NCBI GenBank assembly: GCA_963695645.1
Contig: CAVOHC010000017.1
Span: 248,001 to 312,000 of the forward strand
Direction of reading: 5' to 3'
DNA: 64,000 nt
Source: DATBGO01 sp963695645
GTDB lineage: Bacteria; Actinomycetota; Actinomycetes; Streptosporangiales; Streptosporangiaceae
Part shown: in pieces, positions 54,641-62,909 of the stretch
How positions within the stretch are numbered: position 1 is the first letter of the stretch
Layout of the letters: every line of letters starts with the position of its first letter
The notes under the pieces: model-generated
What the model saw: only the letters and a program-made list of their open reading frames with translations
Databases searched by the model: none
Told to the model about the DNA's origin: nothing
Made by a program: the position numbers and the translations under genes

Positions 54641-54860
54641 AGGAAGTCCGCATTCCGGCCAGGCAGTCCGTATTCCCGCCAGGCAGTCCGCATTCCCGCC
54701 AGGCAGTCCGCATTCCCGCCAGGCAGTCCGCATTCCCGCCAGGCACTCCGCATTCCCGCCAGGCACTCCGCATTCCCGCCAGGCACTCCGCATTCCCGCC
54801 AGGCACTCCGCATTCCCGCCAGGCACTCCGCATTCCCGCCAGGCACTCCGCATTCCCGCC
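54641..54860. repeat. Intergenic array of a 20-bp unit, 11 copies
   Basis: The unit AGGCAGTCCGCATTCCCGCC repeats eleven times without spacers. The left copies read AGGCAGT (the first AGGAAGT) and the right copies AGGCACT, a stepwise gradient. It fills most of the gap between the YidC-partner gene and the EamA gene. The 20-bp period keeps every reading frame open, which creates spurious frames. Confidence 0.95.
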
Positions 54861-54886
54861 GGTTAGGCGCGGGGCCGTTGCCCGGG

Positions 54887-56026
54887 TCACCCGGCCCCGG
54901 CCGCTGCTATCAGCCCGACCGACGCGGCAGCCAGACAGAGCCCGGCCAGCCTAGCCACGGTGAGCCGCTCACCCAGGAACACCCGGGCGAGCAGAATGGT
55001 CACCGCCGGGTACAACGAGGTCAGCACCGCTGTCACGGCGAGCAGGCCCGCATGGGTAGCGTAGAAGTACAGGACAGTCCCCGCTGCGCCGGTCACGCCG
55101 GTCAGCGCCGCGAGCCCGCTGGCACTCCGCGACGGCAGGCGCATTTCTCCGGTCGCCGCGCCCAGGCAAGCTACCGCGGCGAGCGCGGTGATCTGGGAGG
55201 CCACCACCGGCCAGAGGCCACTTCCGGCGCCGGCCCGGTTCAGCGCGATGAACAGGACAGCGAAGCCGGCCCCAGCGACAAGACCCCACGCCACCCCCGC
55301 CGCCGGGTGACCGGCACCTGCACGGCCCGGTTCGCCCCCGACTTCCTGGACTGCCTCGCCCCGGCTCGCCTGGCCTGCTTCGTCGGTGCTTGCCTGGCCT
55401 GCCTCGCCGGTGCTTGCCTGGCCTGCCTCGCCGGTGCTTGCCTGGCCTGCCTCGCCGGTGCTTGCCTGGCCTGCCTCGCCGGTGCTTGCCTGGCCTGCTT
55501 CGCCGGTGCTTGCCTGGCCTGCTTCGCCCCGGCTCGCCTGGCCTGAGTCGGCACGACCTGACCCGGCACCGCCTGAGTCGGCACGGCCTGACTCGGCACC
55601 GCCTGGGCGCGCGCTTCCAAGGCTCGCCGACACCCCGATGATGGCCGGCAATGCGAGCCCGATCCCGAGCAGAGCTAGTCCGCCGGGCCGCTCGCCCAGC
55701 AGAAGGCCAGCGAGCACCGAGAATCCGGCCGAGCCGATGGCGCTGAGCGGTCCCGCCACGCTGAACGCAGCGCTACGGAATCCGGCGTACAACGCAAGTG
55801 CCCCCATCGCTCCGCTCAGTCCGGCCGCCGCTCCCCAGGCGAGAGAACCAGGTGACGGCGCCCGCAGGCCCGCCAGCGGAAGGATAAGGAACATCAGCGC
55901 CGCGTTGACGCCCTGAGCCAGGATGGTGATGCGGATGATACTGGCCCGGCGCGCCGCCAGGCCGCCCGCATAGTCGGAACTCCCGTAACCGACAGCCGAG
56001 GCCAGAGCTAGCAGGACAGCGAGCAT
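54887..56026 (-). CDS. EamA-family (DMT) transporter with repeat-filled central loop
   Basis: 379 residues from ATG 56026. Two five-helix EamA halves (residues 1-135 and 225-379) contain LALASAVGYGSSDYAGGLAAR, SLYPAVTILLARVFLGERLT and LCLAAASVGLIA. The cytosolic loop between them is expanded to about 90 residues of Gly/Ala/Ser/Glu/Gln repeats (ASTGEAGQ type), far longer than usual. EamA proteins export metabolites or drugs; the substrate is unknown. Confidence 0.87.
   Translation of the reverse strand: MLAVLLALASAVGYGSSDYAGGLAARRASIIRITILAQGVNAALMFLILPLAGLRAPSPGSLAWGAAAGLSGAMGALALYAGFRSAAFSVAGPLSAIGSAGFSVLAGLLLGERPGGLALLGIGLALPAIIGVSASLGSARPGGAESGRADSGGAGSGRADSGQASRGEAGQASTGEAGQASTGEAGQASTGEAGQASTGEAGQASTGEAGQASTDEAGQASRGEAVQEVGGEPGRAGAGHPAAGVAWGLVAGAGFAVLFIALNRAGAGSGLWPVVASQITALAAVACLGAATGEMRLPSRSASGLAALTGVTGAAGTVLYFYATHAGLLAVTAVLTSLYPAVTILLARVFLGERLTVARLAGLCLAAASVGLIAAAGAG
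55362..55580 (-). repeat. In-frame 24-bp (8-aa) minisatellite in the EamA transporter loop
   Basis: About eight near-identical units encode (S/T)GEAGQAS, flanked by degenerate SGRADSGGAG units. It occupies the loop between the two transporter halves. Confidence 0.9.
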
Positions 56027-56205
56027 GACCTGCCGCCGACTCCCTCCTGGCCGCTGCTGCTGCGGGCCGCTGCTGCTTGCCGCCGCTACGCCGCGCGCGA
56101 CGACCACTCCTCGGCATGCTTATTCGGAACTCGGCCGCGCCAAGCTGCCCTCGCCGGGGACAGCGCCGTCCGCCGGTCCCGAGACAGGCCCGAAGTGGCC
56201 GCCCG

Positions 56206-57363
56206 CTAGGCGTTGCCGACGCTCTGGTAGACGCCGTCGATCACGGCCATCTTGCGGGGATCATCAACAAGATTCATGCCCATCCGGTTCATGACGTAGG
56301 CGAAGGCGATGCCGTTTTCCGGGTCCGCGCCTGCAGCGGAGCCGCCGAATCCGTCATGCCCGAACGCGGCCGGGTTAGGGCCGTAATGGCCGTCACGACC
56401 TGACAGCCCGAAACCCAGGCCAAACTCGAGCGGGACGCCGAGCACCAGGTCAGTGAACCTGCCCTGGCCCACGCACGCCGCACGCAGCGTCTTCTCGGAG
56501 ATCAGCCGGTTTGAACCGTCAACGAGAGTGCCGAGGACCGTCACGAGTGCCTGCGCGGTCCCGTGCCCGTTTGCGGCGGGGAGCTCGGCCATCCGCCAGT
56601 CGTCGTCGTTGGCCTCGTCGCCGGTCAGGGACGGATTGAGGAGCGCTGCCGTGGCGGCCGGATGGGCGTTCGCGTATGCCCGTGCCATCGCCGCCTGCTC
56701 GCTTTCCGACAGTCGGAGTCCCTGCAGCTCGCTACAGCGGCTGAGCTCACTCTCCGGAAGCCCGATATGGAAGTCAGCGCCGAGCGGCCCGGCGATCTCC
56801 GAGGCGAAGAACCTGCCCGGGCTCTGCCCGCTGATCCTCCGGATGAGCTCGCCGACCAGGAACCCGAACGTCATCGCGTGGTATCCGCTGGCTGTGCCCG
56901 GCTCCCAGATCGGCTCCTGGGCCGCAAGCAATCCGGTGATCTTGTCCCAGTCGTAGTAGTCCTGCAGGCTCAGCGGCGCCGTCAGGCCGGCCAGCCCGCT
57001 CTGATGGTTCATGATCAAGCGGACTGGGATGTCAGCCTTGCCGGCGGCCGCGAACTCAGGCCAGTAGCGGGCCACCGGCGCGTCCACGTCGAGCTCACCG
57101 CGGTCGACCAGGATGTGCGCGGCAACCGAGGTCATCGCCTTGGTGGTCGACCACACGTTGGTCAGCGTGTCCGCACGCCACAGCTGGGTCCTGGCCGTAT
57201 CCGCCCAGCCCGCCCAGAGATTCACCACCGGCTGGCCGGCCACGACGACCGCAACGCTGGCGCCGATCTCGTCACGCTCGGCGAAGTTGGCCGCGAATGC
57301 CTCTCGTACCGGCTCGTACCCGAGCGCGCAGGTTCCGCGGATCTGGGTCTCGACGTCATACAT
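56206..57363 (-). CDS. Serine hydrolase, class C beta-lactamase/EstB-like
   Basis: 385 residues from ATG 57363. The catalytic motif SxxK is STTK (WSTTKAMTS) and the second motif is Tyr in SGYHAMT (YxN variant YHA). The C-terminal triad region reads GHDGFGGSAAG in place of the usual KTG. This pattern fits EstB-type esterases and DD-peptidase-like serine hydrolases rather than true lactamases. No signal peptide, so cytosolic. The neighbours give no substrate clue. Confidence 0.88.
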   Translation of the reverse strand: MYDVETQIRGTCALGYEPVREAFAANFAERDEIGASVAVVVAGQPVVNLWAGWADTARTQLWRADTLTNVWSTTKAMTSVAAHILVDRGELDVDAPVARYWPEFAAAGKADIPVRLIMNHQSGLAGLTAPLSLQDYYDWDKITGLLAAQEPIWEPGTASGYHAMTFGFLVGELIRRISGQSPGRFFASEIAGPLGADFHIGLPESELSRCSELQGLRLSESEQAAMARAYANAHPAATAALLNPSLTGDEANDDDWRMAELPAANGHGTAQALVTVLGTLVDGSNRLISEKTLRAACVGQGRFTDLVLGVPLEFGLGFGLSGRDGHYGPNPAAFGHDGFGGSAAGADPENGIAFAYVMNRMGMNLVDDPRKMAVIDGVYQSVGNA

Positions 57364-57652
57364 GCGGCCACCTTGACTGAACACCGTCCGCGCCCCTGCC
57401 GGCACGTTCCTACCGGATAGCTAGGCCGGCCCGGAGCCCGATGTCAACGGGCGCATCAGTCCTGTGCTGGTCGTGGCCGCTCACCGCGGTGCTCCAGGTA
57501 CCCGTTCGGAGCTGGCCTATGGGGGTGTCCAAGCTCCGGCGCAGGCGCCCCGTCGGCTCGGCCAGCCCCCGGATGCGCTCAGGCGCTGGAGGTTATGTTT
57601 TCCCGGGCTCCTGTTGCCGGTGCGTATCGTTGATCGTGCAGAATTGCCTCGG

Positions 57653-57729
57653 GCGCCTGTAGCTCAGCTGGATAGAGCAGCTGCCTTCTAAGCAGCCGGT
57701 CGCAGGTTCGAGTCCTGCCAGGCGCGCCA
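57653..57729 (+). tRNA. tRNA-Arg (anticodon TCT), CCA encoded
   Basis: The acceptor stem GCGCCTG (57653-57659) pairs with CAGGCGC (57719-57725). D-loop TAGCTCAGCTGGATAGAGCA, anticodon loop CTTCTAA with TCT, and T-loop GGTTCGAGTCC are all standard. G73 is followed by genomic CCA. tRNA genes are common integration sites; the decayed stretch begins directly downstream. Confidence 0.97.
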
Positions 57730-57886
57730 GGAGGTATTCGCACTTCACCCGCATCCATGTTCACATTTAGGTCTGACAGTCTGTTGCCAGCCTCGATGAG
57801 GATCTTGCTGTGTTAGGCCCACCCGGGCTGGCGATGTGCTGTCTCGCGGGTAGCTTGCCTGGCATGACCAGCGCGCAAGAAACGGC

Positions 57887-58830
57887 TCAGATGGAAGTCG
57901 ACTGTGCCGCGAGTGCGGCGAGTATCTGCTGACGCGGTGGCTGAGCAATCCCCGGATCTAGATGCCCACGAGGTTGGAGAACGTCCATACCCCTCGACCT
58001 CAGGGCGTCCTGGGTGCAGGCGACGATATGCGGATCGCGGTAGACGTCGTCCGGCTGGCAGAGCATGGACATCAGCTTCCAGAAAGCGCGGAAGGCGGTG
58101 GGGTCGAACGAGGCAGCTACCCGCAGCTGCGTGAAGCTGATCCGGTCCGGGTGGAGTGGTGGTGGCGGCGGGGCGGGGTCGCCCAGGATGGCATGGCGCA
58201 TGGTCGCCAGGCGGCCGGAGTCGACCGCCGCCTGTTCCTCGTAGTACGGCACGACATGCTCGGCGGTTCGCTCATCCATCGCGATTGTTTGCTCGGCCCA
58301 GTCGTCGTGTTTGCCGATCACGTCGACAAGGTCGGCCGCGCCCCACATGGCTAGGCTCAGGCCGCGTCCAAAGGTCGGATTGGTGGTGCACACTGAGTCC
58401 CCGATGCCCTGCAATCCGGTGACAACCGGTCTGCCGTCGACTACCAGGCGGCGCAGCGTGTTGCGCGGTCCGGTCATCGGGAACACTGGGCTGATCGGCT
58501 CGAGCACCTCCAGCCAGGCAGCACATGCTGGGATGGTCCGCAGTACGGCGGTGAACACGTCTGGCTCTTTGACCTGCCGGAAGCGTCGGTCGGCGGCGAG
58601 GGGGACGATGGCTAGCTGTACCGTACCGTTGTCGGCGCCGAAGACGGCGAGGGTGAACTCCTCGAGGCCGGCCACGATCCGGGTGGTCGGAGGGCCAGGC
58701 AACTGTCTCCCCGGGGGTATCCGGTAGTGACGGCTGTAATAGGCCACTCCGCAGTCGCCGACCAGGTCGCCGCTGCGGCGGCGCCGAGGTCCTCCAGCCA
58801 CCGGTCGACCGGCGTGCGCCGACCGGCCTC
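57887..58830 (-). pseudogene. C-terminal remnant of an FAD-dependent monooxygenase/oxidoreductase
   Basis: The frame ending at 57887 encodes the distal half of a PHBH-type flavoprotein: GVAYYSRHYRIP, VFPMTGPRNTLRRLVVDGRPVVTGLQGIGDSVCTTNPTFGRGLSLAMWG (the FAD-ribityl GD motif), then a helical C-terminus. The N-terminal GxGxxG half is absent. Upstream, another frame continues the family text (AGRRTPVDRWLEDLG). One missing G near 58755-58759 would join it to GDCGVAYY, so there is a frameshift as well as a 5' truncation at about 58830. The truncation point coincides with that of a TetR remnant on the other strand. Confidence 0.75.
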
Positions 58831-59274
58831 GACGCCGCGGAGACCCTCTTCGTCCGTAATGGCTATGCGGCTACAACCATCGCCGCCATCGCCGAGGAAG
58901 CAGACGTGGCTGTTCAGACCGTCTATGCCGTCTTCGGGACCAAGCGCGCCATCCTCAGCGAGATGCTCGCCATCCGCGTCGTCGGCGACGACGACGCCAG
59001 CCCGCTGCAAAGCCGAGAGCAATGGCAGGCCATCGAGCGTGAGCCCGACCCCCGTCGGCAACTCGCCCTCTTGGCCGCCCTGGCAACCCAGATCGGCAAC
59101 CGCATCGGGGGGCTCTACCAAGTCCTCGCCGGGGCCGCCAGCTCCGACCCCGAAATGGCCGAGCTGTACCGGAAACAACAGCAAGCCCGGTATAAGGACC
59201 AACAGCGCCTCGCCAGATCCATGGCCCGAAAAGGCGCGCTGAAAGAAGGCCTGCCGGAGGCAACCGCAACGATC
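58828..59274 (+). pseudogene. TetR-family regulator remnant, truncated at both ends
   Basis: In-frame text LDAAETLFVRNGYAATTIAAIAEEADVAVQTVYAVFGTKRAIL is a clear TetR helix-turn-helix. It is followed by part of the ligand domain (about 130 residues, ending GLPEATATI). No start codon with a ribosome site precedes it; the sequence upstream belongs to the opposite-strand monooxygenase remnant. After 59274 the homology ends and the frame runs on by chance into the next gene. It probably once regulated the divergent monooxygenase. Confidence 0.75.
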
Positions 59275-59505
59275 GAACCGCTACCAGGACTGCCGAACTG
59301 GCCCTCAGGCCACCCATCCTTCCTCGCCGACGCTCAGCTTCACCACAGACATGGGCATTTCGCCCAGAAGCCAACCAGAGATGTCAAGTGGCTTGCGGAC
59401 GCCGGGCGATCAGGAAATGTTGGTATCCGCGATCTGCCACTCCATGGACAGCCGATGGAACGGTGCTGTCTGGCGCCGACGACAACTTCAGGACTCGGAG
59501 GGCGC

Positions 59506-60642
59506 ATGACCCGCACGGACCCGACCTGGTTCTCGTCAAGGCGTGGCCGGGTAACCATCGCCGTCGCGTGTCTGTCGATCGTCGCGACGGTCCTGGGCGG
59601 CTGCAGTGCCCCGGTGCACGAGCAGCTGGCGGCGCAGACCGCGGCAGCCACCCCATCGTCTGTGCCCAGCCGGGCACTGTCAGCCGCCCCACGACTGGCA
59701 CGTGCCCCGGCCCTAAGCCAGCGGCAGTCGCCCGCCTCTCACCAGAAGCAATCACCCGTGCACAGCCTGACGACCAGCCAGATTCCCACCCCGTCGGGCT
59801 CGGGTGCGTACGTCGGCGCCGGAGCGCCACGCGCACTTGCCGCGTTCGGCCGTTGGCGTGGCCGTCCGGCCGGCTTCGCCGATGACTTTCTGCCCTCGCA
59901 AAGCTGGTCCGCCCTCGACCGCCCGACCTGGGAGCTGGGCCGATGGCGGGCAGCGCGGACCCCGCTGATGATCGCGGTCCCCATGCTGATCGACGGCTCG
60001 TCGACGACCCTGCGGGCTGGCGCGCGGGGCGCCTACGACCGCCACTTCCGCACCCTCGCCCGGACGCTCGTCCGTTACAGGTACGGATCGGCCGCCCTTC
60101 GGGTGGGCTGGGAAATGAACGGGACCTGGTATCGCTGGTCCGCGTTCCGCCACCCGAGCGCCTGGGTCACCTACTATCGCCGGATCGTCACCGTGATGCG
60201 CTCTGTGCCCGGTCAGTCGTTCCGGTTCGACTGGGACCTCAACCTCGGCTCGGCGGCCGTGCAGCCCGCCAGGATTTACCCCGGCAACGCCTACGTCGAC
60301 TACATCGGCGTGGACGCCTACGACTGGTACTGGCGCCATCCCGCAATTACTCCGGCCGCCCGCTGGTCCTGGATCGCGCGACAGCCGCATGGGTTGAACT
60401 GGGTCGCGTCGTTCGCAGCTGCGCACCGCAAGCCCATCACCGTGCCCGAGTGGGCGCTCGCATCCCGGGGAGCAGTGCGGAGCGGAGGCGGCGACGACAG
60501 GTACTACATCATCGCGATGCTGAGGTGGATCAGAACGCACCACGTGGCCTACGCGTCCTATTTTAACCGCAAAGACCACACGATCTCCGGCGGAGCGTAC
60601 CCATCCGCGGCGGCGGCCTACGTGGCTGCGATGCGCTCGTAG
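59506..60642 (+). CDS. Secreted GH26-like glycoside hydrolase lipoprotein
   Basis: 378 residues from ATG 59506, four bases after GGAGG. The N-terminal signal with lipobox LGGC is followed by a Ser/Pro/Gln-rich linker (about 30-110). The catalytic domain has the GH26-type acid/base Glu in RVGWEMNGTWYRW and the nucleophile Glu in ITVPEWALAS, with DYIGVDAYDWYW between. The family includes beta-mannanases and related beta-1,3/1,4 glucanases. It should be anchored on the outer membrane face. Its 3' end overlaps the response-regulator gene on the other strand by 80 bp. Confidence 0.85.
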   Translation: MTRTDPTWFSSRRGRVTIAVACLSIVATVLGGCSAPVHEQLAAQTAAATPSSVPSRALSAAPRLARAPALSQRQSPASHQKQSPVHSLTTSQIPTPSGSGAYVGAGAPRALAAFGRWRGRPAGFADDFLPSQSWSALDRPTWELGRWRAARTPLMIAVPMLIDGSSTTLRAGARGAYDRHFRTLARTLVRYRYGSAALRVGWEMNGTWYRWSAFRHPSAWVTYYRRIVTVMRSVPGQSFRFDWDLNLGSAAVQPARIYPGNAYVDYIGVDAYDWYWRHPAITPAARWSWIARQPHGLNWVASFAAAHRKPITVPEWALASRGAVRSGGGDDRYYIIAMLRWIRTHHVAYASYFNRKDHTISGGAYPSAAAAYVAAMRS

Positions 60643-61327
60643 CTAGGCGGCGGCTGCCGACCGCGTCGATGAGCTCAGCGGGCGTAGGCCGGACCAGCGT
60701 GTAGTCGTCGTGGCGAATCAGGACCGGCAGGTGTGATGCGTCCAGGCCCTTGCTCTCGAGCAGGCGGCGGCCGTGCTCGGCGTCGACCGGGTGGAACCGG
60801 AACGGCACGTTGAAACGGGTGAGCAACTCTCGCAGCTCGTGCGTGCCCGGATCCTGGATCCGTCCATAGAGGCGGAACAGCTCGAAGGCCGCCTCCTGAT
60901 CCTTGGCCCATTCGGCCAGGAATTCACTGATGACGCGGTAGAGATCCTGTTCGAGCAGCCACGGCTTGGTAATGTGATAGTCGGCCTCGCCGAGCGTCAT
61001 AGCCTCGACGACCGGGCTGCGCACCGAGTAGTCGCGCTCCACCAGCAGCACCCGTTTGGCCGGCGGGTGCATTTCATGTGCGCGCGCGAGGAAGTCGACC
61101 CCGGGCATCTCGCTCATGTCGTGGTCGACGATGAGCAGCGCCACGGGCTGGTGCCCGTCGGCAAGCTCGCGCAGCGTCGCCAATCCCGCGGCTGCCGACG
61201 ACGCGCCGATCACGCGAAAGTCCTGGCCGAACCGGCGGCTGAGATCGTCTCGGAGCGCATGCAGCACTCCAGCGTCATCGTCGAGGACGAATATGACAGG
61301 TAGTGGCATCCTGTTCCTCTCAGACAT
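60563..61327 (-). CDS. Response regulator receiver fused to a thioredoxin/GST-like domain, C-terminally truncated
   Basis: 254 residues. The receiver domain (1-130) has LDDDAG, phospho-acceptor region IVDHDMSEMPGVDFL and ITKPWL. A small thioredoxin/GST-N-like domain follows (LFRLYGRIQDPGTHELRELL ... HLPVLI). In related actinomycete proteins this pair continues into a full thioredoxin-disulfide reductase of about 300 residues. Here the frame ends in an Arg/Ser/Pro-rich tail (GSRRLATSASQPRRPPP) that lies antisense to the GH26 gene. The reductase part seems to have been lost by rearrangement. Function of the remnant is doubtful. Confidence 0.8.
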   Translation of the reverse strand: MSERNRMPLPVIFVLDDDAGVLHALRDDLSRRFGQDFRVIGASSAAAGLATLRELADGHQPVALLIVDHDMSEMPGVDFLARAHEMHPPAKRVLLVERDYSVRSPVVEAMTLGEADYHITKPWLLEQDLYRVISEFLAEWAKDQEAAFELFRLYGRIQDPGTHELRELLTRFNVPFRFHPVDAEHGRRLLESKGLDASHLPVLIRHDDYTLVRPTPAELIDAVGSRRLATSASQPRRPPPRMGTLRRRSCGLCG

Positions 61328-61397
61328 CAGTCAGGCATCACCGCGAACGCCGGGCTGGCCGGCGCTTTGGCCAGCCAGCCCGGCGGCTGAGTCCGGC

Positions 61398-62816
61398 TTA
61401 CGGGTTGGATCCGCTGGCGGGCTCGATGTTCTGATTGACGTGGAAGAAGTTGTCCGGGTCGTAACGGGCCTTGACCTGGGCGAGCCGGTCATAGTTGCCG
61501 CGGTAGGACGCCTTAACGCGGTCCTGTCCCTCCTCCATCATGAAGTTGATGTAGGCGCCGCCGGCTGACGTCGGGTGCAGCTCCTGCCAGTAGTCGCGGG
61601 CCCACTGCGAGATAAGGGGAGCATTGGCCGGGTCGGGGTCGACGCCCACGATGACTCCGCACCAGCCGCCGTCCCGGTAGGCGAAGGCGGTCGCGTCGGC
61701 GGGCACCCTGCTTGCGGCGCCGTCGATGGGATACATGTGCATGGTGGAGTGCCCGGTCGGCAGCAGGTCGCCGTACTTGAGGTGCACGTCGATCGCGGCG
61801 TCGGAGATCTCGTTGAAGAAGTCCGCCCGCCAGTACCACTGCAGCCCGGCCGGGTAGAGGGGGTCGAACGCGCTCTGCAGCACGCTGAACGGCATCTCCT
61901 GCACGCCGACGAGCAGCGGCGAGCCGTACGTCCGCACCGGCTCGAGCACCTCCTCGGCGCGGTCGTGCGATCCGGTGTAGCACCAGACGATGCCGCAGGC
62001 CTTGCGGCCCCAGAGCGCCTCGGGGAACGGCGGCGCGGGCGGGATGGTCAGCAGCCCGATCCAGCCGCTCAGCTCCTCGGGCAGTGCTGGCAGCAGTTCC
62101 CGGTACCAGCGCATCACCTCGGCGGTGTCGGCGATGTCGTACAGCACCGGGCCGCCGATGATGGTGCCGTGCTCGCCGATGTCGTGGCAGCGGAACGTGA
62201 ACGAGGTGACGATGCCGAAGTTCCCGCCGCCGCCGCGCAGGGCCCAGAACAGGTCGGGGTGGGAGTTCTCGCTGGCCGTCACGAAATTGCCGTCGGCGAG
62301 CACCACATCGGCGGCGATTAGGTTGTCCACGGTGAGGCCAAAGCGCCGGGAGAGGTAGCCGATGCCGCCGCCGAGCGTCAGGCCGGCCACGCCGGTGGAT
62401 GCGAGGAAGCCCGAGGGAGTGGCCATGCCGAACGCGACGGTCGCGTGGTCGACGTCACCCCAGGTGCATCCGGCATCGGCGCGGACGGTGTGCTCCCGCG
62501 GGTTCACCGTGGTGCTGCGCAGCAGCGAGAGGTCGATGACCAGGGCGTCGTCCGAGACGCCGAGGCCAGCAGCGTTGTGACCGCCGCCGCGGACGGCGAT
62601 CTCCAGGTTGTGGTCGCGGCCGAAACGTACGCACCCGATGACGTCGGCGACGTCCCGGCAGCGGGCGATCGCGGCGGGGTGCTTGTCGATCATGGCGTTG
62701 TAGACGGCGCGCGCGTCGTCGTACCCGGGATCTCCCGGCACGATCAGGACACCGCGCAACGCGGCGGCCAGCTCTTGGAATGGCGTTGTGGTCAGGTCGG
62801 CTGATGTGGCGGTCAT
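61398..62816 (-). CDS. FAD-binding oxidoreductase of the BBE (berberine bridge enzyme-like) family
   Basis: 472 residues from ATG 62816, after GAGGGGGAG. The p-cresol-methylhydroxylase-type FAD domain has AVRGGGHNAAG with the His that binds FAD covalently, GCTWGDVDHATVAFG, and GLTLGGGIGYLSRRFGLTVDNL. The Cys of the doubly linked enzymes is absent, so the flavin is probably singly linked. The BBE C-terminal motif RYDPDNFFHVNQNI is intact. These enzymes oxidise sugars, alkaloids or secondary metabolites. It lies between the truncated response regulator and a TPR regulator, and no pathway is evident. Confidence 0.92.
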   Translation of the reverse strand: MTATSADLTTTPFQELAAALRGVLIVPGDPGYDDARAVYNAMIDKHPAAIARCRDVADVIGCVRFGRDHNLEIAVRGGGHNAAGLGVSDDALVIDLSLLRSTTVNPREHTVRADAGCTWGDVDHATVAFGMATPSGFLASTGVAGLTLGGGIGYLSRRFGLTVDNLIAADVVLADGNFVTASENSHPDLFWALRGGGGNFGIVTSFTFRCHDIGEHGTIIGGPVLYDIADTAEVMRWYRELLPALPEELSGWIGLLTIPPAPPFPEALWGRKACGIVWCYTGSHDRAEEVLEPVRTYGSPLLVGVQEMPFSVLQSAFDPLYPAGLQWYWRADFFNEISDAAIDVHLKYGDLLPTGHSTMHMYPIDGAASRVPADATAFAYRDGGWCGVIVGVDPDPANAPLISQWARDYWQELHPTSAGGAYINFMMEEGQDRVKASYRGNYDRLAQVKARYDPDNFFHVNQNIEPASGSNP

Positions 62817-62909
62817 CTGGCTCCCCCTCGGGTGCACTGTTGGACCTTCTGGCTGCACCGAAGCTACGACCTGCACCGTTCGCGCAGCGTTCGCGCGCGG
62901 GCGCTCGCG

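Noticed and set aside
54641..54860. Possible CRISPR array
   Set aside because: The 20-bp units follow each other with no spacers, and no cas gene is nearby. It is a plain tandem repeat.
58906..60642. A 578-residue TetR-glycosidase fusion
   Set aside because: TetR homology stops at 59274, unrelated text follows, and the GH26 gene has its own GGAGG, ATG and lipoprotein signal at 59506.
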